Shown here: positions 1 to 10,837 of the stretch, one piece after another
Position numbering within the stretch: the first letter of the stretch is position 1
Layout of the letters: each line of letters opens with the position of its first letter
Assembly: GCA_958009055.1 (NCBI GenBank)
Contig: OY253652.1
Location: forward strand, 434,001-498,000
Origin: Choricystis sp. odSpoLacu1
Lineage: Eukaryota; Chlorophyta; Trebouxiophyceae
Reading direction: 5' to 3'
Length of the DNA stretch: 64,000 nt
Notes under the pieces: model-generated
Database searches by the model: none
Seen by the model: the letters and a program-made list of their open reading frames with translations, nothing else
What the model was told of the DNA's origin: nothing
Program-made: the position numbers and the translations under genes

Positions 1-731
1 CGGGCATCAAGGTACTGCAAAAAATAGGCGCGCGCATCGCGGCGGACGGACAGCTCCAGGGAGGCTTCCGTCACCGTTTTGAGGAGGGAGGAGGCGGCCA
101 GGAGGCAGGCGTAGGGCGAGGTGGAGGCGTCGAGCAGGGACTGAGAGTGAGAGGGTGAGTGAGGGTCGGTCGAGTGTGCGTGTGCACGCGGCCTCCTCTC
201 TCCCCCCGCATCGCGTGATTGGCGCCTTGAACGCACACGCCAACCTGCGAGCCAGCGGGCCAACCCCTCTTCTTTCCCACCTCTTTTTCCTCATCTCACC
301 TTGCACGCACCGATGCTGTCCACACCGCCGCGGAACGGGGCCAGCGTCTCCTCGGCGGACGCGCGCTCCGCCGCGTTCTGTGTGTGTGGAATGAAGTGTG
401 TGTGGATGAAGGCGACAGGTTGAGTGTGAGAGGACAGGGCGGCGCGAGCAAGACCACGGTCGCGTTTGCCGATTGGGAGGCCGGGGCTGCGCGGCGCCCC
501 ACGCCTCTAACCCCCTTTCCCCGTCTCTCTGCGTGCCCCGCGCTTCACCAGTCGCCAGCAGCGTCCCGCAGACCCGGCTCAGCGGCCGTGTCCGTCGTGG
601 GGCGCCGTTTTTTGGGTCTCCACCCCCCCGCCCCGCCCCATCGTTTCTGCTCTCCAACTCACCTGGCTCACGTACAGCCGCTCCGCCGCGGCCTCCACCT
701 GCGCCAGAGCCAGCCCGGACGACGCGTCCAT
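1..731 (-). CDS. XPO7: Exportin-7-like nuclear transport receptor, N-terminal exons (partial)
   Basis: Three exons are visible: 663-731, 300-377 and 1-140, the last running off the window edge. All are phase 0, with GTGAG donors and CACAG/CTCAG acceptors. The start at 731 gives MDASSGLALAQVEAAAERLY. Exon 2 carries the ERASAEETLAPF motif and exon 3 a stretch ending in ARAYFLQYLDAR. This matches the importin-beta-like N-terminus of exportin-7/RanBP16, where the human protein has AEKALVEF followed by RIDIRNYVLNYLATR. The family are large HEAT-repeat RanGTP-dependent nuclear export receptors of about 1,080 residues, so most of the gene lies outside the window. It is divergent from the pyruvate kinase gene, with 177 bp between the start codons. 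Exportin-4 is a less likely alternative. Confidence 0.8.
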
Positions 732-908
732 GTGACGCGGATGGCCTGGCAGCAGCACACGCGGGGGTCGCGCCAAAGGAAAAAAAAACGGATGGGTGCC
801 CGAAAAAAGTGTGTTTCAGTGGACCTCCTTTTTCTCTCTCTCTCGTCCCCCGCACACCTCTCTGCACACACCCCTCCCACCCGACACACACACACACACA
901 CTCCCAAC
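732..908. promoter_or_regulatory. Shared divergent promoter, XPO7 / plastid pyruvate kinase
   Basis: 177 bp separate the two start codons. The tract holds a TTTGGCGCGA sequence on the minus strand near 762-771, which resembles an E2F site, and a short CA repeat just before the pyruvate kinase start. The promoter role is inferred from position only. Confidence 0.4.
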
Positions 909-3032
909 ATGCGGCTGCACGCGCCCGTGCGCCTCCCGCGCGGCGCGGTCGCCCTCCCGCCGCGCGCGTCGGCCTCGCCCGCGCCACGCCGGCGCGCACC
1001 GCCGTCACGCCGCTCCCCCGCCACGCCGGCCGCCACCACCAAGGAGGTGACGCCCAAGAAGGATGCGCAGCCGGCGGCGTCGGCGCTGGAGGTGGACTCG
1101 GTGCTGCAGCAGGAGCTGGCCGAGAATGGTGAGTTGGAGGGTCGACACAAAGCGGAGGCTCGCCCGCCCCACCCCTCCCCTCCGCCTGCGTCTGCTCTTC
1201 CTCGCTGCAAGCAGGCGACACGACTGCGCGGCGTGTGGGGGGAGGGTGGGAGCAGCAGCGGTTGCCACGCGCGCGGCGCTGGTGCGCGTCGCCCTCAATT
1301 TTGTTTTCCTCCCCTCTAGCCGACCTCGACCCTCTCTCTCCTCCCTCACCATTCAGGCTTCCGCTCCACGCGCCGCACCAAGATCATCTGCACCATCGGC
1401 CCCGCCTCCTGCTCCCCCGCCGTGCTGGAGGAGCTGGCGGCGTCCGGCATGAACGTGGCGCGGCTGAACAGTGAGTTTGGTGGGGTGGTGGGAAGGGAGG
1501 GATGGAAAAAAAAAAAAACACGCCGAGAAAAACACGACTCACAACCCCTCCCTCTCTCTCACAGTGTGCCACGGCTCGCGCGAGTGGCACAAGAGCGTGA
1601 TCGACTCCATCCGCCGCCTGAACAAGGAGAAAGGGTGAGTTTGGTGGTGGTGGTGGTGGCGTGGAGAGAGACAGACGAACCAAAGCACACCCCTCTCACA
1701 CACACCCTCCTCTCTCCTCCCTCCCCCAGCTACTCTGTCGCCATCATGGTGGACACCGAAGGCTCCGAGGTGCACACCTCGGAACTGGATCACCCCCTGA
1801 AAGCGGAGGCGGGCGCCGAATTCATCTTCACCATCCGCGACCCCGCCACCGCCTCCACCGGCGCCACCCACGCCATCGGCGTCTCCTACGACGCTTTTGT
1901 GGACGACGTGGAGCCCGGAGACGCCATCGTGGTGGATGGCGGCATGGTGTCGCTGGAGGTGACGTCCAAGGCGGGGCCGGATGTCGTGGCCCGCGTCGTC
2001 GACCCGGGCATCATACTGTCCCGCGCCAACCTCACCTTTCGCCGCGCAGGCGCCGTGCTGCGCGCCCGCAACGCCATGCTCCCCGTGCTGTCCAGCAAGG
2101 ACTGGCTGGACATCGACTTCGCGATCGCGGAGGCGGTCGACTTCATCGCCGTGTCGTTTGTCAAGACGGCCGACGTCGTCGTCAACCTCAAATCCTACCT
2201 CGCGTCGAGGGCGGGGGGCGGCATCGAAGTCATCGCCAAGATTGAGTCGTTCGACTCGGTGCCTAACCTGGGCGCGATCGTGGATGCGTCGGACGCCGTG
2301 ATGGTCGCGCGTGGCGACCTCGGCGCCCAAATCCCGCAGGAAGACGTCCCGGGAGTCCAGAAGGAGGTTGTCACCCGTTGCCGCCAAGCCGGCAAGCCCG
2401 TCATCGTGGCGTCCCACCTGCTGCAGTCGATGATCGAGTACCCGACGCCGACACGGGCTGAGGTGGCAGACGTCTCCGACGTGGTGCGCCAGCGCGCAGA
2501 CGCGCTCATGCTGTCCGGCGAGTCCGCGGCCGGCGCCCACCCCACCAAAGCGGTGGACGTGCTGCGCGCGGTCGCGACTCACTCCGAAGAGTGGGTGCGC
2601 ACGGAGAAGCATGGCGCGCTGGTGCTGCCCTCGCTCGCGACCACGCCCGACGGCCGCGCGTCGGAGGAGCTGTGTGCCGCCGCCACCGCCCTGGCCAACA
2701 ACCTGGGCGCCCGCGCCATCTTTGTGTACACGAGGCGCGGGTACATGGCCTCGTTCCTGTCGCGGTGCAGGCCGGACGCGCCCATCTTTGCTTTCACCGA
2801 CTCGCAAGCGGTGCGCCAACGCCTCAACCTTAGGTGGGGCGTCATGCCCTTCCGCCTTGATTTCTCGGACTCGCCCGAGGAAAACGTGTCCCGCACGTTT
2901 GCCCTGTTGAAGGCGAGGGAGATGGTGTCGCCAGGGGACCTGGCCGTCGTTGTGTCCGACATCCGCACGGGGGGTGGCGCCGTCGACGTCGTGCGGTCGG
3001 TCCAGGTGCGCCGCGTGCCGGGGGGGCAGTGA
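909..3032 (+). CDS. Plastid pyruvate kinase, alpha-type
   Basis: Converts phosphoenolpyruvate and ADP to pyruvate and ATP, feeding plastid acetyl-CoA and fatty-acid synthesis. Exons 909-1128, 1357-1470, 1565-1634 and 1730-3032 join to 568 residues, normal for the plastid form. The first ~70 residues are Arg/Ala/Pro/Ser-rich and acidic-poor, like a transit peptide. Then come [14 protein letters not shown] (substrate-binding N-terminus), the barrel motif VIAKIES with its catalytic Lys, and [18 protein letters not shown]. The segment [20 protein letters not shown] followed by [20 protein letters not shown] closely follows land-plant PKp-alpha rather than cytosolic pyruvate kinase, which is why the plastid assignment is made. 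The gene converges on the MtnA-MtnK gene with 127 bp between stops. Confidence 0.93.
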
Positions 3033-3159
3033 GGAGCGTGAGTGTTAGTGTGTGAGAGTGTTCGACATGTGTGTGAGAGACCAAGTGTCTTTGAGAATTC
3101 TTTTTGGGAGTGAGTGTTTTTCATCGCAGATCGAGAGGGAGAAAGTAAAAAAAAAACGT

Positions 3160-5954
3160 TCAAAACTCAAACCCGTCCCTCCCCCTCTCCGCCACCGCCG
3201 CCGTCACCACGGCGCCGTAGTCGCCAAACGCCACTGCTCCACCCACCAGCATGGCCCGCCCCAGGCGCAGGGCGCGCGCTTCGACAGTGGCGCGTGTGCG
3301 AGGGTCGGTGATCGCCTTCATTTCGGCGACGTGAGCAATACCCACGATCCGCCTCAACAACACGACCCCCCCAAACCGAATTGCGTCGTCATAGATGGAC
3401 GCCAACACAGCATCCTGGGTGGCGGCCAGGCAGACGGTCGCGTTGGACGCGGCCGGGCCAAACAGGGCGGCCGCCGTGGCGGCCGAGTCGTCGCCGCGCG
3501 CGGCGGCCGCGGCGGCCGCCCATGCCGACCGAAACCCAGCCTCGAACGCGCCCCAAAACTCGGGCACCGCGGATTCAAGCCACGCTTGTTGAGCGTCCAC
3601 GGCCGCATCGTCTGAGGCGGGGCGGGTGGCGTCGCCGCGGAGGCCGTCGGCAGCGAAAAATGCGAGGAGCAGGTTGGCAGCAAACTTGCCGACGTCAAAC
3701 CCAATCGGTCCCGCCGTCGCAAACTCGGGGTCGATGACGACGGCGCGCCCCTCGCCATCGGGGCGGGCCATGACCGACCCCGTGTGCAGGTCGCCGTGCA
3801 GGATGGCTTGGCGGGCCGTGGTGAAGTGCAGCTTTAACTGTGTCGCGGCGGCGACCGCGGCGACGTCCCCCCTCAACGCGGCCGCCATGCCATCGAGGAA
3901 AGGGCGGGTGTGCGCGTTGGTGGGCGACTCATAAAACGGGTCTGTGAAGATGACGCGCTCGGTCAACGCGTTGAGGGCGGGGTTGCCAAACTTGGCCACG
4001 CGCGCGCGCCACGAAGCAGAGTCGCCCGCCCCCAGCGGCGAGCTGCCAAACAGGGTGGCCGCCGCGTACGCCCCCACATCGGCCGCCAGGCGGGGCAGAA
4101 TGACCCCGTCGGCCAGCAGGGGGCGGACGACGGCGGACGGGGGGGGGACACACTCCATTGCGAGGATGGAGCGGGAAGCGTCGTACAAAAACAGTTCAGG
4201 CACACCGCCCGGCGCCAGCCTTCCATGCTCAGCCAGGGCGGCCGCCTCCACGGCGGCCCTGTCCACGCTCAACGGCCAGTCGTGCGCGATGCGGATGTAG
4301 GGGAGGGCTTGCTTGAGGATGAGGGAGGAGGACGGGCCGGCGATCAAAAACACAAAGTTGATGTTGCCGTCCGAGACTTCGGTGACGGTCCAGTCGGAGG
4401 GGGAGCCGCCCATGCGGGCCGCGAGGGACGGGTGGGACGCCACGTAGGCGCGCGCGGTGTCTGGGGTCAGAGGGGTGGGGGTCGACGGCGCGCGCGGCGC
4501 GGCGGTGCCGTTGCCAGCGCTCTGTTCGCTCTGCCTGCAGGCCGCGTGGGCCGCCACAAAGGCGGCGACATCAAAGCCGCCTCCCGGGGCGCGGGGCACG
4601 AGCCCCGCCTCGGTGATGATGCCCCCCGTGACCAGGTCCGCGGGCGTCACGTCGAACGAAGGGTTCCACACGCCCACGCTGGCCGCCGCGACGCGGCGGC
4701 CAGCCCCGCCATCAGCGTGGGTGACTTCGGAGGGTGGCCGCTGCTCGATGGGGATGGCGGAGCCGTCGGGGACGGACGCGTCGAGTGTCGTCGTCGGCGC
4801 CGCCACAAAAAAGGGCACCCCCCCCCTCGCCGCCGCCACGGCCAGGGCCAGGGTGCCCACCTTGTTGGCGGTGTCCCCGTTGGCGGCGACACGGTCGGCC
4901 CCCACGACGACGGCGTGGGGGCGGCCGGTGAAGGCGCCGTCGCCAGAGCGCCCGCCATGGATCAACAGGCCGGCCGCCGCGGAGTCCACGATCAGCGTGG
5001 CGGGCAACCCCTCGGCCGCCAATTCGTAGGCTGTCAACCGAGCCCCCTGGTTGTAGGGCCGCGTCTCGGTGCAGAAGGCGTGGGCCAGCTCGCCGCGCGC
5101 CGCAAGCGAGCGAATGACGCCGACCGCGGTGCCGTGCCCGGCCGTGGCCAGCGCGCCCGCATTGCAGTGGGTGAGGACGGCGACGGCGGTCGTGCCGGGT
5201 GGGGCGGTGGCGAGGATGGCGGTGGCGCCTGCGTCGCCGAGCGCGATGTTGGATGCAACATCAGCAGCAAGGTACGCGTCGGCTGCACCCACCAACGCTG
5301 CCGCCACGGAGGCGGGGGTCGCTGCAGGTGCAGCCTCAGCGGTCGCGACGGCGGCCGTCATGCGGGCCATGGCTTCTGCGAGATTGACGGCTGTTGGGCG
5401 GCTGTGGGAGGAAGATGGGAGGTTGAATGAAAAAACAACAACATGGCTTTTCGATTGCGCCTGCGCCTTCTTTTCTCATCGCGTTCTCTCTCACACCACA
5501 ACCCTCTCTCTCACCTTGTCTCCAAGTACGCCGCCCTCTCCCGCACGTGCGCCGCAGTCGCCGCCGCGTCGGCAAACTGCGCCACCTTGGCCGCCGTCTC
5601 CACCGCCAGCGCCAGGGCGGCGGCGACGGCCAGGGCGGGAGCGCCGCGCACGACCATGTCCTGTTGTGTGGGTGGGGGGTGGAGGAAGAGTGGTGGGTTG
5701 GGGTGTGGTGGGTCGTTTCGGCGTGTCGCGCCTTCTTTCCACCGTTCCACGTCCATCGACACGCCGTCCAAACGTGACCCATACAAACACAAATGCATTT
5801 ATCTATCCCACCCTACCTTGATCGCGTGCCACGCGGCCTCCGTATCGGGCACGTCGACATATTTTGTTGTCCCTGGCAACAGGCGCTGGTCCAGCAGGGC
5901 GAGGCGGAGGGTGGGGACCGCCGCCCAGTCGATGGCTTTGATGAGGGTGGGCAT
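3160..5954 (-). CDS. Fused methylthioribose-1-phosphate isomerase / methylthioribose kinase (MtnA-MtnK)
   Basis: One protein carries two consecutive steps of methionine salvage: kinase (methylthioribose to its 1-phosphate) and isomerase (to methylthioribulose-1-phosphate). Exons 5817-5954, 5515-5660 and 3160-5401 give 841 residues. Residues 1 to ~390 are MtnA: LLPGTTKYVDVPDTEAAWHA, VVRGAPALAV, SRPTAVNL, catalytic-Cys motif LTHCNAGALATAGHGTA (Cys about 174), ETRPYNQGARLTAYEL and GADRVAANGDTANKVGT. A Pro/Thr-rich linker precedes MtnK with VSDGNINFVF, HGDLHTGSVMA (catalytic Asp) and IDPEFATAGPIGFDVGKF. Both active sites look intact and there is no stop or splice signal between the halves. In land plants these are separate proteins. 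Fused salvage genes have been described in Tetrahymena (from memory). Confidence 0.93.
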
Positions 5955-6125
5955 GATGGTGGGGCGTGTGCGTGTGTGTGTGCGGCGACCGCGTGCGTGG
6001 AAAGCCAAAGGCACACAGTCCCCGCGCGAATTAGGGAGCGAGAGACTGACGTTTCGACACAACAATCCTCTCCCCTCGTTCTTCTTTTCCAAACGCGCCC
6101 GCCCTCCCGCTGTGCGCTCCCCCCA
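5955..6125. promoter_or_regulatory. Shared divergent promoter, MtnA-MtnK / Rossmann protein
   Basis: 171 bp between start codons of divergent genes, including a GT repeat near 5967-5981. No TATA box is evident. Role inferred from position. Confidence 0.35.
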
Positions 6126-7270
6126 ATGCTCGCCACCTCGCGCGGCGTGCGTGTTGTGACCAAGGTGCGTGTTGCGCGGGTGCAGAGTGTGCTGCGGGGG
6201 TGCAGATCGACGCGCGCTGTCCAAACGATCGATTGCCTCTGAACCAACCACCAACCCACACACAGCCTGCGACCCGCCCCACCTCCTCGCCGCGCGGGCC
6301 TGCACCTGCCCGCCCGGCGACTGCGTCTCTGCGTCCTGCGTCCTTGGCTGCCCCCTTCACCCCCCGCACCGCTCGCCGCACAGTGTCCTCGCGCGCCGCC
6401 GCAATGCCGCCGTCCTCCAAACTCACCGTCGTCGTCACGGGGGCGGGCGGCCGCACCGGCCAAATGGTGGTGGACCAGATGCTGGAGGAGCCGGAGGCCT
6501 ACACCGTGCGCGCGGTCGCGCGGTCGGCCAAGGCCATTAAAAAGTTTGGCGAGCGCGGTGTGGAAACGGCGGTGGTTGACGTCACGTCCCTCGACGCAGC
6601 GGCATCGCTTGCGCCCCTGCTCACCGGTGCGGACGCTCTGATCATCGCCACGTCGGCCGTGCCCAAGATTCAAAAACGGTCGATTGTTAAATTGGCGCTC
6701 GCCAAACTGTTCAAAAAGCAGGGCGTCCGCCCCACTTTCACCTGGAAGGGCGGGGACGGCGGCAGGCCCGTGTTTGTGGACTGGCAGGGCCAGAAGACGC
6801 AGATCGATGCCGCGATTGCGGCCGGCGTGAAACGCGTCATTTTGGTGTCCAGCATGGGTGTCACCCAACCCACTAATATGCTCAATTCTATTGGCGATCA
6901 AGATGGCGGCGGCAAGATTTTGCTCTACAAGCGCAAGGCGGAGGAATACCTGGTGTCCAAAAAGGCGTCGATTGAACACTGCATCATCCACCCGGGCGGC
7001 CTGATCGACGCGCCCGGCGGCGAGCGCGAAGTCGTGCTGGGCGTGGACGACACCCTGCTGGCCGGCACCGTGCGCTCCATCCCGCGCGCTGACGTGGCTG
7101 CGCTGGCTATTGCCGCTGTTGACGCCCCCGCCGCGGCCGCCGTCTCGCTCGACTGCGTGGCCAAGCCTCCCGGGGAGGGCGCGCCGACACGCGACTTTGC
7201 CGCCCTGCTCGCGTCGCTGGGGGTCAAGACGGCGGCGTACACGCCGCTGGCCGAGATGGAGGGTCTGTGA
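6126..7270 (+). CDS. Plastid atypical short-chain dehydrogenase (NAD(P)-binding Rossmann protein)
   Basis: Exons 6126-6164 and 6266-7270 give 347 residues. The first ~70 residues (start MLATSRGVRVVTK, then a Pro/Ala/Arg/Ser-rich stretch) resemble a plastid transit peptide. The mature part begins with the Rossmann dinucleotide motif VVVTGAGGRTGQMV. It continues with DWQGQKTQIDAAIAAGVKR, LVSSMGVTQPTNMLNSIG, LYKRKAEEYL and PGGLIDAPGGEREVVLGVDD. This pattern matches the Arabidopsis At2g37660/At5g02240 family, which are atypical SDRs binding NAD(P)H with an undefined or quinone-related substrate. Compared with those, a basic insertion (KRSIVKLALAKLFKKQG) sits before the conserved GGRPxFVDW segment. 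The gene converges on USP39. Confidence 0.85.
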
Positions 7271-7287
7271 TGATGAGTGAGAGTGAT

Positions 7288-7312
7288 GAGAGAGAGAGAG
7301 AGAGAGAGAGAG
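7288..7312. repeat. (GA)n microsatellite
   Basis: An uninterrupted run of about twelve GA units lies just after the stop codon of the Rossmann-protein gene, in its presumed 3' UTR. Confidence 0.95.
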
Positions 7313-7397
7313 ATCGAGCGAGAGCGGGATGATGATCAACCTACGTGAAAAAAACACGAGAAAAACAGGTTTTCGTTTTGCACACACGCCCCACCTC

Positions 7398-9569
7398 TCA
7401 ACCCTCCTGCATGGCGTCTCCACCTCCCGCCACCTGACCCTCCACCCTCTGATACACCTGAATGTACGCCTCCGACAGGGCCACCACTTGGGCCAGCGTC
7501 TCCGAGACGGCCAGGTCGTCCACATCATACCAGGTCCCCTCGCTCGCGCGCAGAACGTGGCACTTGTAGTGGCCACCGCCGGCAGGGCCGTCGTGCACGA
7601 TGTTGGCGACGAGGTCGTAGCGTGGAGGGGGAGGGGTGGGGGCAGACCCTGACGATGATGACCCTCCCCCCAACACTCTGCCCACATCCAGCCCTTTCAC
7701 CGGAAACTTGACAATCGTGGGATTCTTCTCCCCAAAGAACGCGTTCTTGGTGAACCGTTTGACGTGGGTTATCAAGTAGCGCGGCCACCGCGTGACGCGC
7801 AGCGTGCGGCGGCCGACGCGCGCGTCGCCGTCGTCCACCCGCACACCATCATACCGACGCAGCAGCTCGAAAATGGGGACCTGGGGAATGATGTTCTTTT
7901 CCAGGGCGTCCTTGTAGAGGGGGGCGGGGGGGAGGTCCAGGGCCAGCACGTAGAATGGGGCCCGCGCGGCGCGGGGAGGGGCGCCGCGCGGGACGCCCCC
8001 CGTCCCCGGCTGGGTCACAACCTCCAGCTCCCCCCTGAAACAGTCGGAGATGATGGTTGTTTTGGAGGCAGCCAGGCGGGCGGCGGCAGGGCGGGGCGGC
8101 CCCCCAGGGGCGGGGGGGAGGGCGAGGTCGGTGTGCAGCGCGTTGACCAACCACGCGAGGAACGAGGCGGCGTCCGCCCGCACGTCCGGCGTGAACCTCC
8201 CCCCCGACGCCGCCAGCACGGCCTGCGCAAACTCGTGGGGGGAGGTGTGGCCCTTGAAGGCGGCGGGGTTCCACAGTTTGCGCAGCAAGGCGCCGAAGCG
8301 GTGGACGAGGGGCGAGCGCGGCGCGGCCTCCCTGTAGTTCGCCGGCACCAAAAAGAAGTCGCGCAGCGGGGGGACGCGGGCCAGGGCTTGCACGGTGACG
8401 GCGGCGTAGTCGCTGGCTTTCAGGTTGTTGATGCCGACCAGGCCGGGGGCAAAGGGGGTGCCGTCCAGGGCGCGCGCCCAGCGGGGGGGGGGGCGCGTCC
8501 AGGGCCGCCACCTCTGCCGGCGTGTAACGTGGATCCAGCACGGCGCGCACAGAGTCGAGGGCGGGGTCTTCGACGCGGAAACCGTCTGGGAGGACAAAGG
8601 CAGCGCCGTCGGCGAGGCGCAGGAAAACAGCGTGCCCTGTGCCGAGCGCGTGCGCGGACGCGGGCGTCCTCGGCCCCCGCCCCGCAAAATATTTGCTGCA
8701 CACCAGGCATGCGTACACGTTGACGGGGGACAGGGTGACGGAGCAGGCGGGTTCGAAGTCAAAGTCAAGGGCGGCGCGGTTGATGGTGGCGAGGTGGGGG
8801 CAGTCGCGCCCGGACACGATGGTGGTGGGGCGTGGGGCGGGGGCGGCGGGAGCGTTGTCTTCATCATCGTCGTTGTCTGGGGCGGCGTCGGCGATTTGGA
8901 CGCCGGCAGGGGGTGGCGGGGCGAGCGCTGCCTGTGCGGCCGGTGGCTCCGGGGCCACAAGCGCCGCGACGGGCGGTGGCGGTGGCGGTACCACCGTTTC
9001 GGTCTTGCTTTCGGCAGCAGGTTCGATGTTTTGGACGGCCGCCGGTGGCGGCGGCGGGGAAGCAGCCTTGGCAGGCGGCGGCGGCGACGGCGGCGTCACA
9101 GCAGCTGCCGCACGCTCATCGCCGCCTCTTCCCGCCTCCACCGCCTCCTCTTCTAGCGCCTGCCGGCTCGACCGCCCACGCTTGGGCTCGGGCGCCGGCT
9201 CGGCCGCCGGGTCGGGGGGTGCAGCCGCGGCGCGGCTCCGTTTGGGCCGGGGGGGCGAAGGCGCGGCCACTGGTTCTGGTGGTGGTGCAGCGGCGGTGGG
9301 TTGCTGTTGAGAGGTCTGTGTAGGTGTTGTGAGGAGGCGGGCGCGGGTGTTGCCGGCAGACGTCAATTGAGCGTGCCGAAAAGCGACGCGCACCCCCCTC
9401 CCCACCCGCCCGCCCTCCTCCCACACACCCCACCTACCTCTCCGGACTCCAGAGCTGCCGTCAGCCTGGCCACCAACTCCGCTTTCAGCCCTTTCGTGTC
9501 CAGCCCGCGCGCCGACAGTTCAGCTCTCAAGTCTGCGACTTTCAGCTTGGCCACGTCGGCGGGCGTCAT
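7398..9569 (-). CDS. USP39: USP39/Sad1-like splicing factor with N-terminal SAP domain (frameshifted in the assembly)
   Basis: U4/U6.U5 tri-snRNP-associated protein needed for spliceosome assembly. Exon 1 (9438-9569) encodes a SAP domain, [20 protein letters not shown] then [16 protein letters not shown]. Exon 2 (7398-9315) begins with an Ala/Pro-rich nuclear linker. It is followed by a UBP zinc finger ([41 protein letters not shown]) and an inactive peptidase-C19 fold ([20 protein letters not shown] in place of the catalytic-Cys box, [39 protein letters not shown]). Loss of the active Cys is normal for USP39. The frame breaks in an 11-base G run at 8483-8493. Removing one base gives 682 residues with homology continuing across, so this is called one gene with a probable homopolymer error. 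The SAP domain is not part of the usual family architecture. Confidence 0.88.
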
Positions 9570-9714
9570 GGTGGAAGGGTGCGTGTGAGCGTGCAGTGAG
9601 TGTGTGACGCAGTGGCGCCTGTCCTCCTCGCGTTGTTTTTTTCTTGTTCGGAGAGGGAGGCAGACCCCAATTCGTTTTCTTTTGCCCGCGCCCCCCCCTC
9701 CCTCCTCTCAAATA
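9570..9714. promoter_or_regulatory. Shared divergent promoter, USP39 / PhyH dioxygenase
   Basis: 145 bp between start codons. It holds a poly-T tract near 9637 and a CT-rich stretch before the PhyH start. Assigned by position only. Confidence 0.35.
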
Positions 9715-10774
9715 ATGGCCGCCGCCTCGCCACGACACGCACACGAGGCACCCACCCACCCACCCACACCCTCAACGTCACACCCGGCGTTCACCGTGCC
9801 CCCCGCCGCGCACGCCGCGTTTACGGCGCGCGGCGTCGCCCTGCTGCCGGGTCTGCTGACGCGCGCCGAGGTGGAGGTGTTGAGAGAGGTGTGTGTGAAT
9901 TGTGTGGCCAGTGCGTTGGGGTGGGGACGAGGCGTCATGGGCTTGTGGCCCCTCTTCTCACGTTTGATGTTTTTTTTTCAAACACCAACAGGAGTGCGCC
10001 TCCCTCGCCGCCGCCGCTGCGGCCACCGACGCGGCTGCGGGAGTGGATGACGCCAATGATCCAGCCGCCTGCGTGCTGCGGCGGGGCTGCATCCTGGACA
10101 CGCTGCCCAGTGGGTCTAAAGGCGCGCTGGCAGCGGCGCGCGGCGACGGCGACGCTGCCGCTGCCGCCCGGTCCTCCCCACCTCTCACACAGGCGGGCGC
10201 CGCCCTGGCCCTGCGGTCCCGAGTTGTGGAGACAGCAGCCGTGCTGCTGGGCGGAGGTGAAGGCATCACTCTCGTGGGGGAGCAGTTCATCGCCAAACCC
10301 CCACGCTCCGCCCCCTCCTCCGCCTTCGCACTGCATGCTGACGCGGACGCGCTCCCAGGTGGCAGGCACTCACCAGACGCACGCGCCTACGTGTCGATCT
10401 GGGTGCCCCTGGACGCGTGCGACGGGGGCAGTGGGGGGCTGGTCGTGGCAGGCGTGCCGCTCACGCTGCCGGCCGGCGTCGGCGTCGCGATGCGGGGGGA
10501 CGCGCTGCACGAGTCGCCCGGCAATGGCAGCGGCCGGTGGAGGAGGGCGTGGATGCCGCAGTATTGTCGGGGGGGGGGGCTGGGGGCGGGGTGGCGGGTG
10601 CGGGTGCTGTCGGTTCGTTTTGGTTTTCAACGTCGCCTCTGCGAGCGGCGAAAAACCAGCGCTCTCTCCCACTTTTTTTTCGAGCTTGTCCCTGGCGCAG
10701 AGGCCACGCGCTGCCTCTCGCTCCCCCCCCCCCCCCCCCAGCGTTCACCAGACCTCACTCGCGCATCGTTATGA
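9715..10774 (+). CDS. Phytanoyl-CoA dioxygenase (PhyH)-family protein
   Basis: A putative Fe(II)/2-oxoglutarate oxygenase of unknown substrate. Exon 1 is 9715-9888 and exon 2 starts at 9992 after a 103-nt intron. The protein has AFTARGVALLPGLLTRAEVE at the N-terminus, typical of PhyH. It then has the metal-binding HxD (ALHADADALPGGRHSPDARA), YVSIWVPLDACDGGSGGLVV and the distal His/Arg segment GDALHESPGNGSGRWRRAWM. Both halves of the facial triad are therefore present. Read without further splicing it is 318 residues. The 3' end is uncertain because a strong polypyrimidine-AG lies at 10726-10741, and use of it would shift the stop to 10779. The closest family member cannot be named. Confidence 0.7.
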
Positions 10775-10837
10775 GGTGAGGCCGAGGCGTGGTGGCGCCG
10801 CGCGCGGTGCCGCGCGGCACGGCACGGCTCGCTCGCC

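Noticed and set aside
1539..2819. Long minus-strand frame (426 codons) opposite pyruvate kinase
   Set aside because: Antisense shadow caused by GC-rich third positions; the sense frame has clear pyruvate kinase motifs.
3910..5430. 506-codon plus-strand frame opposite MtnA-MtnK
   Set aside because: Antisense shadow; Gly/Arg-rich with no domain, while the minus strand has two enzyme active sites.
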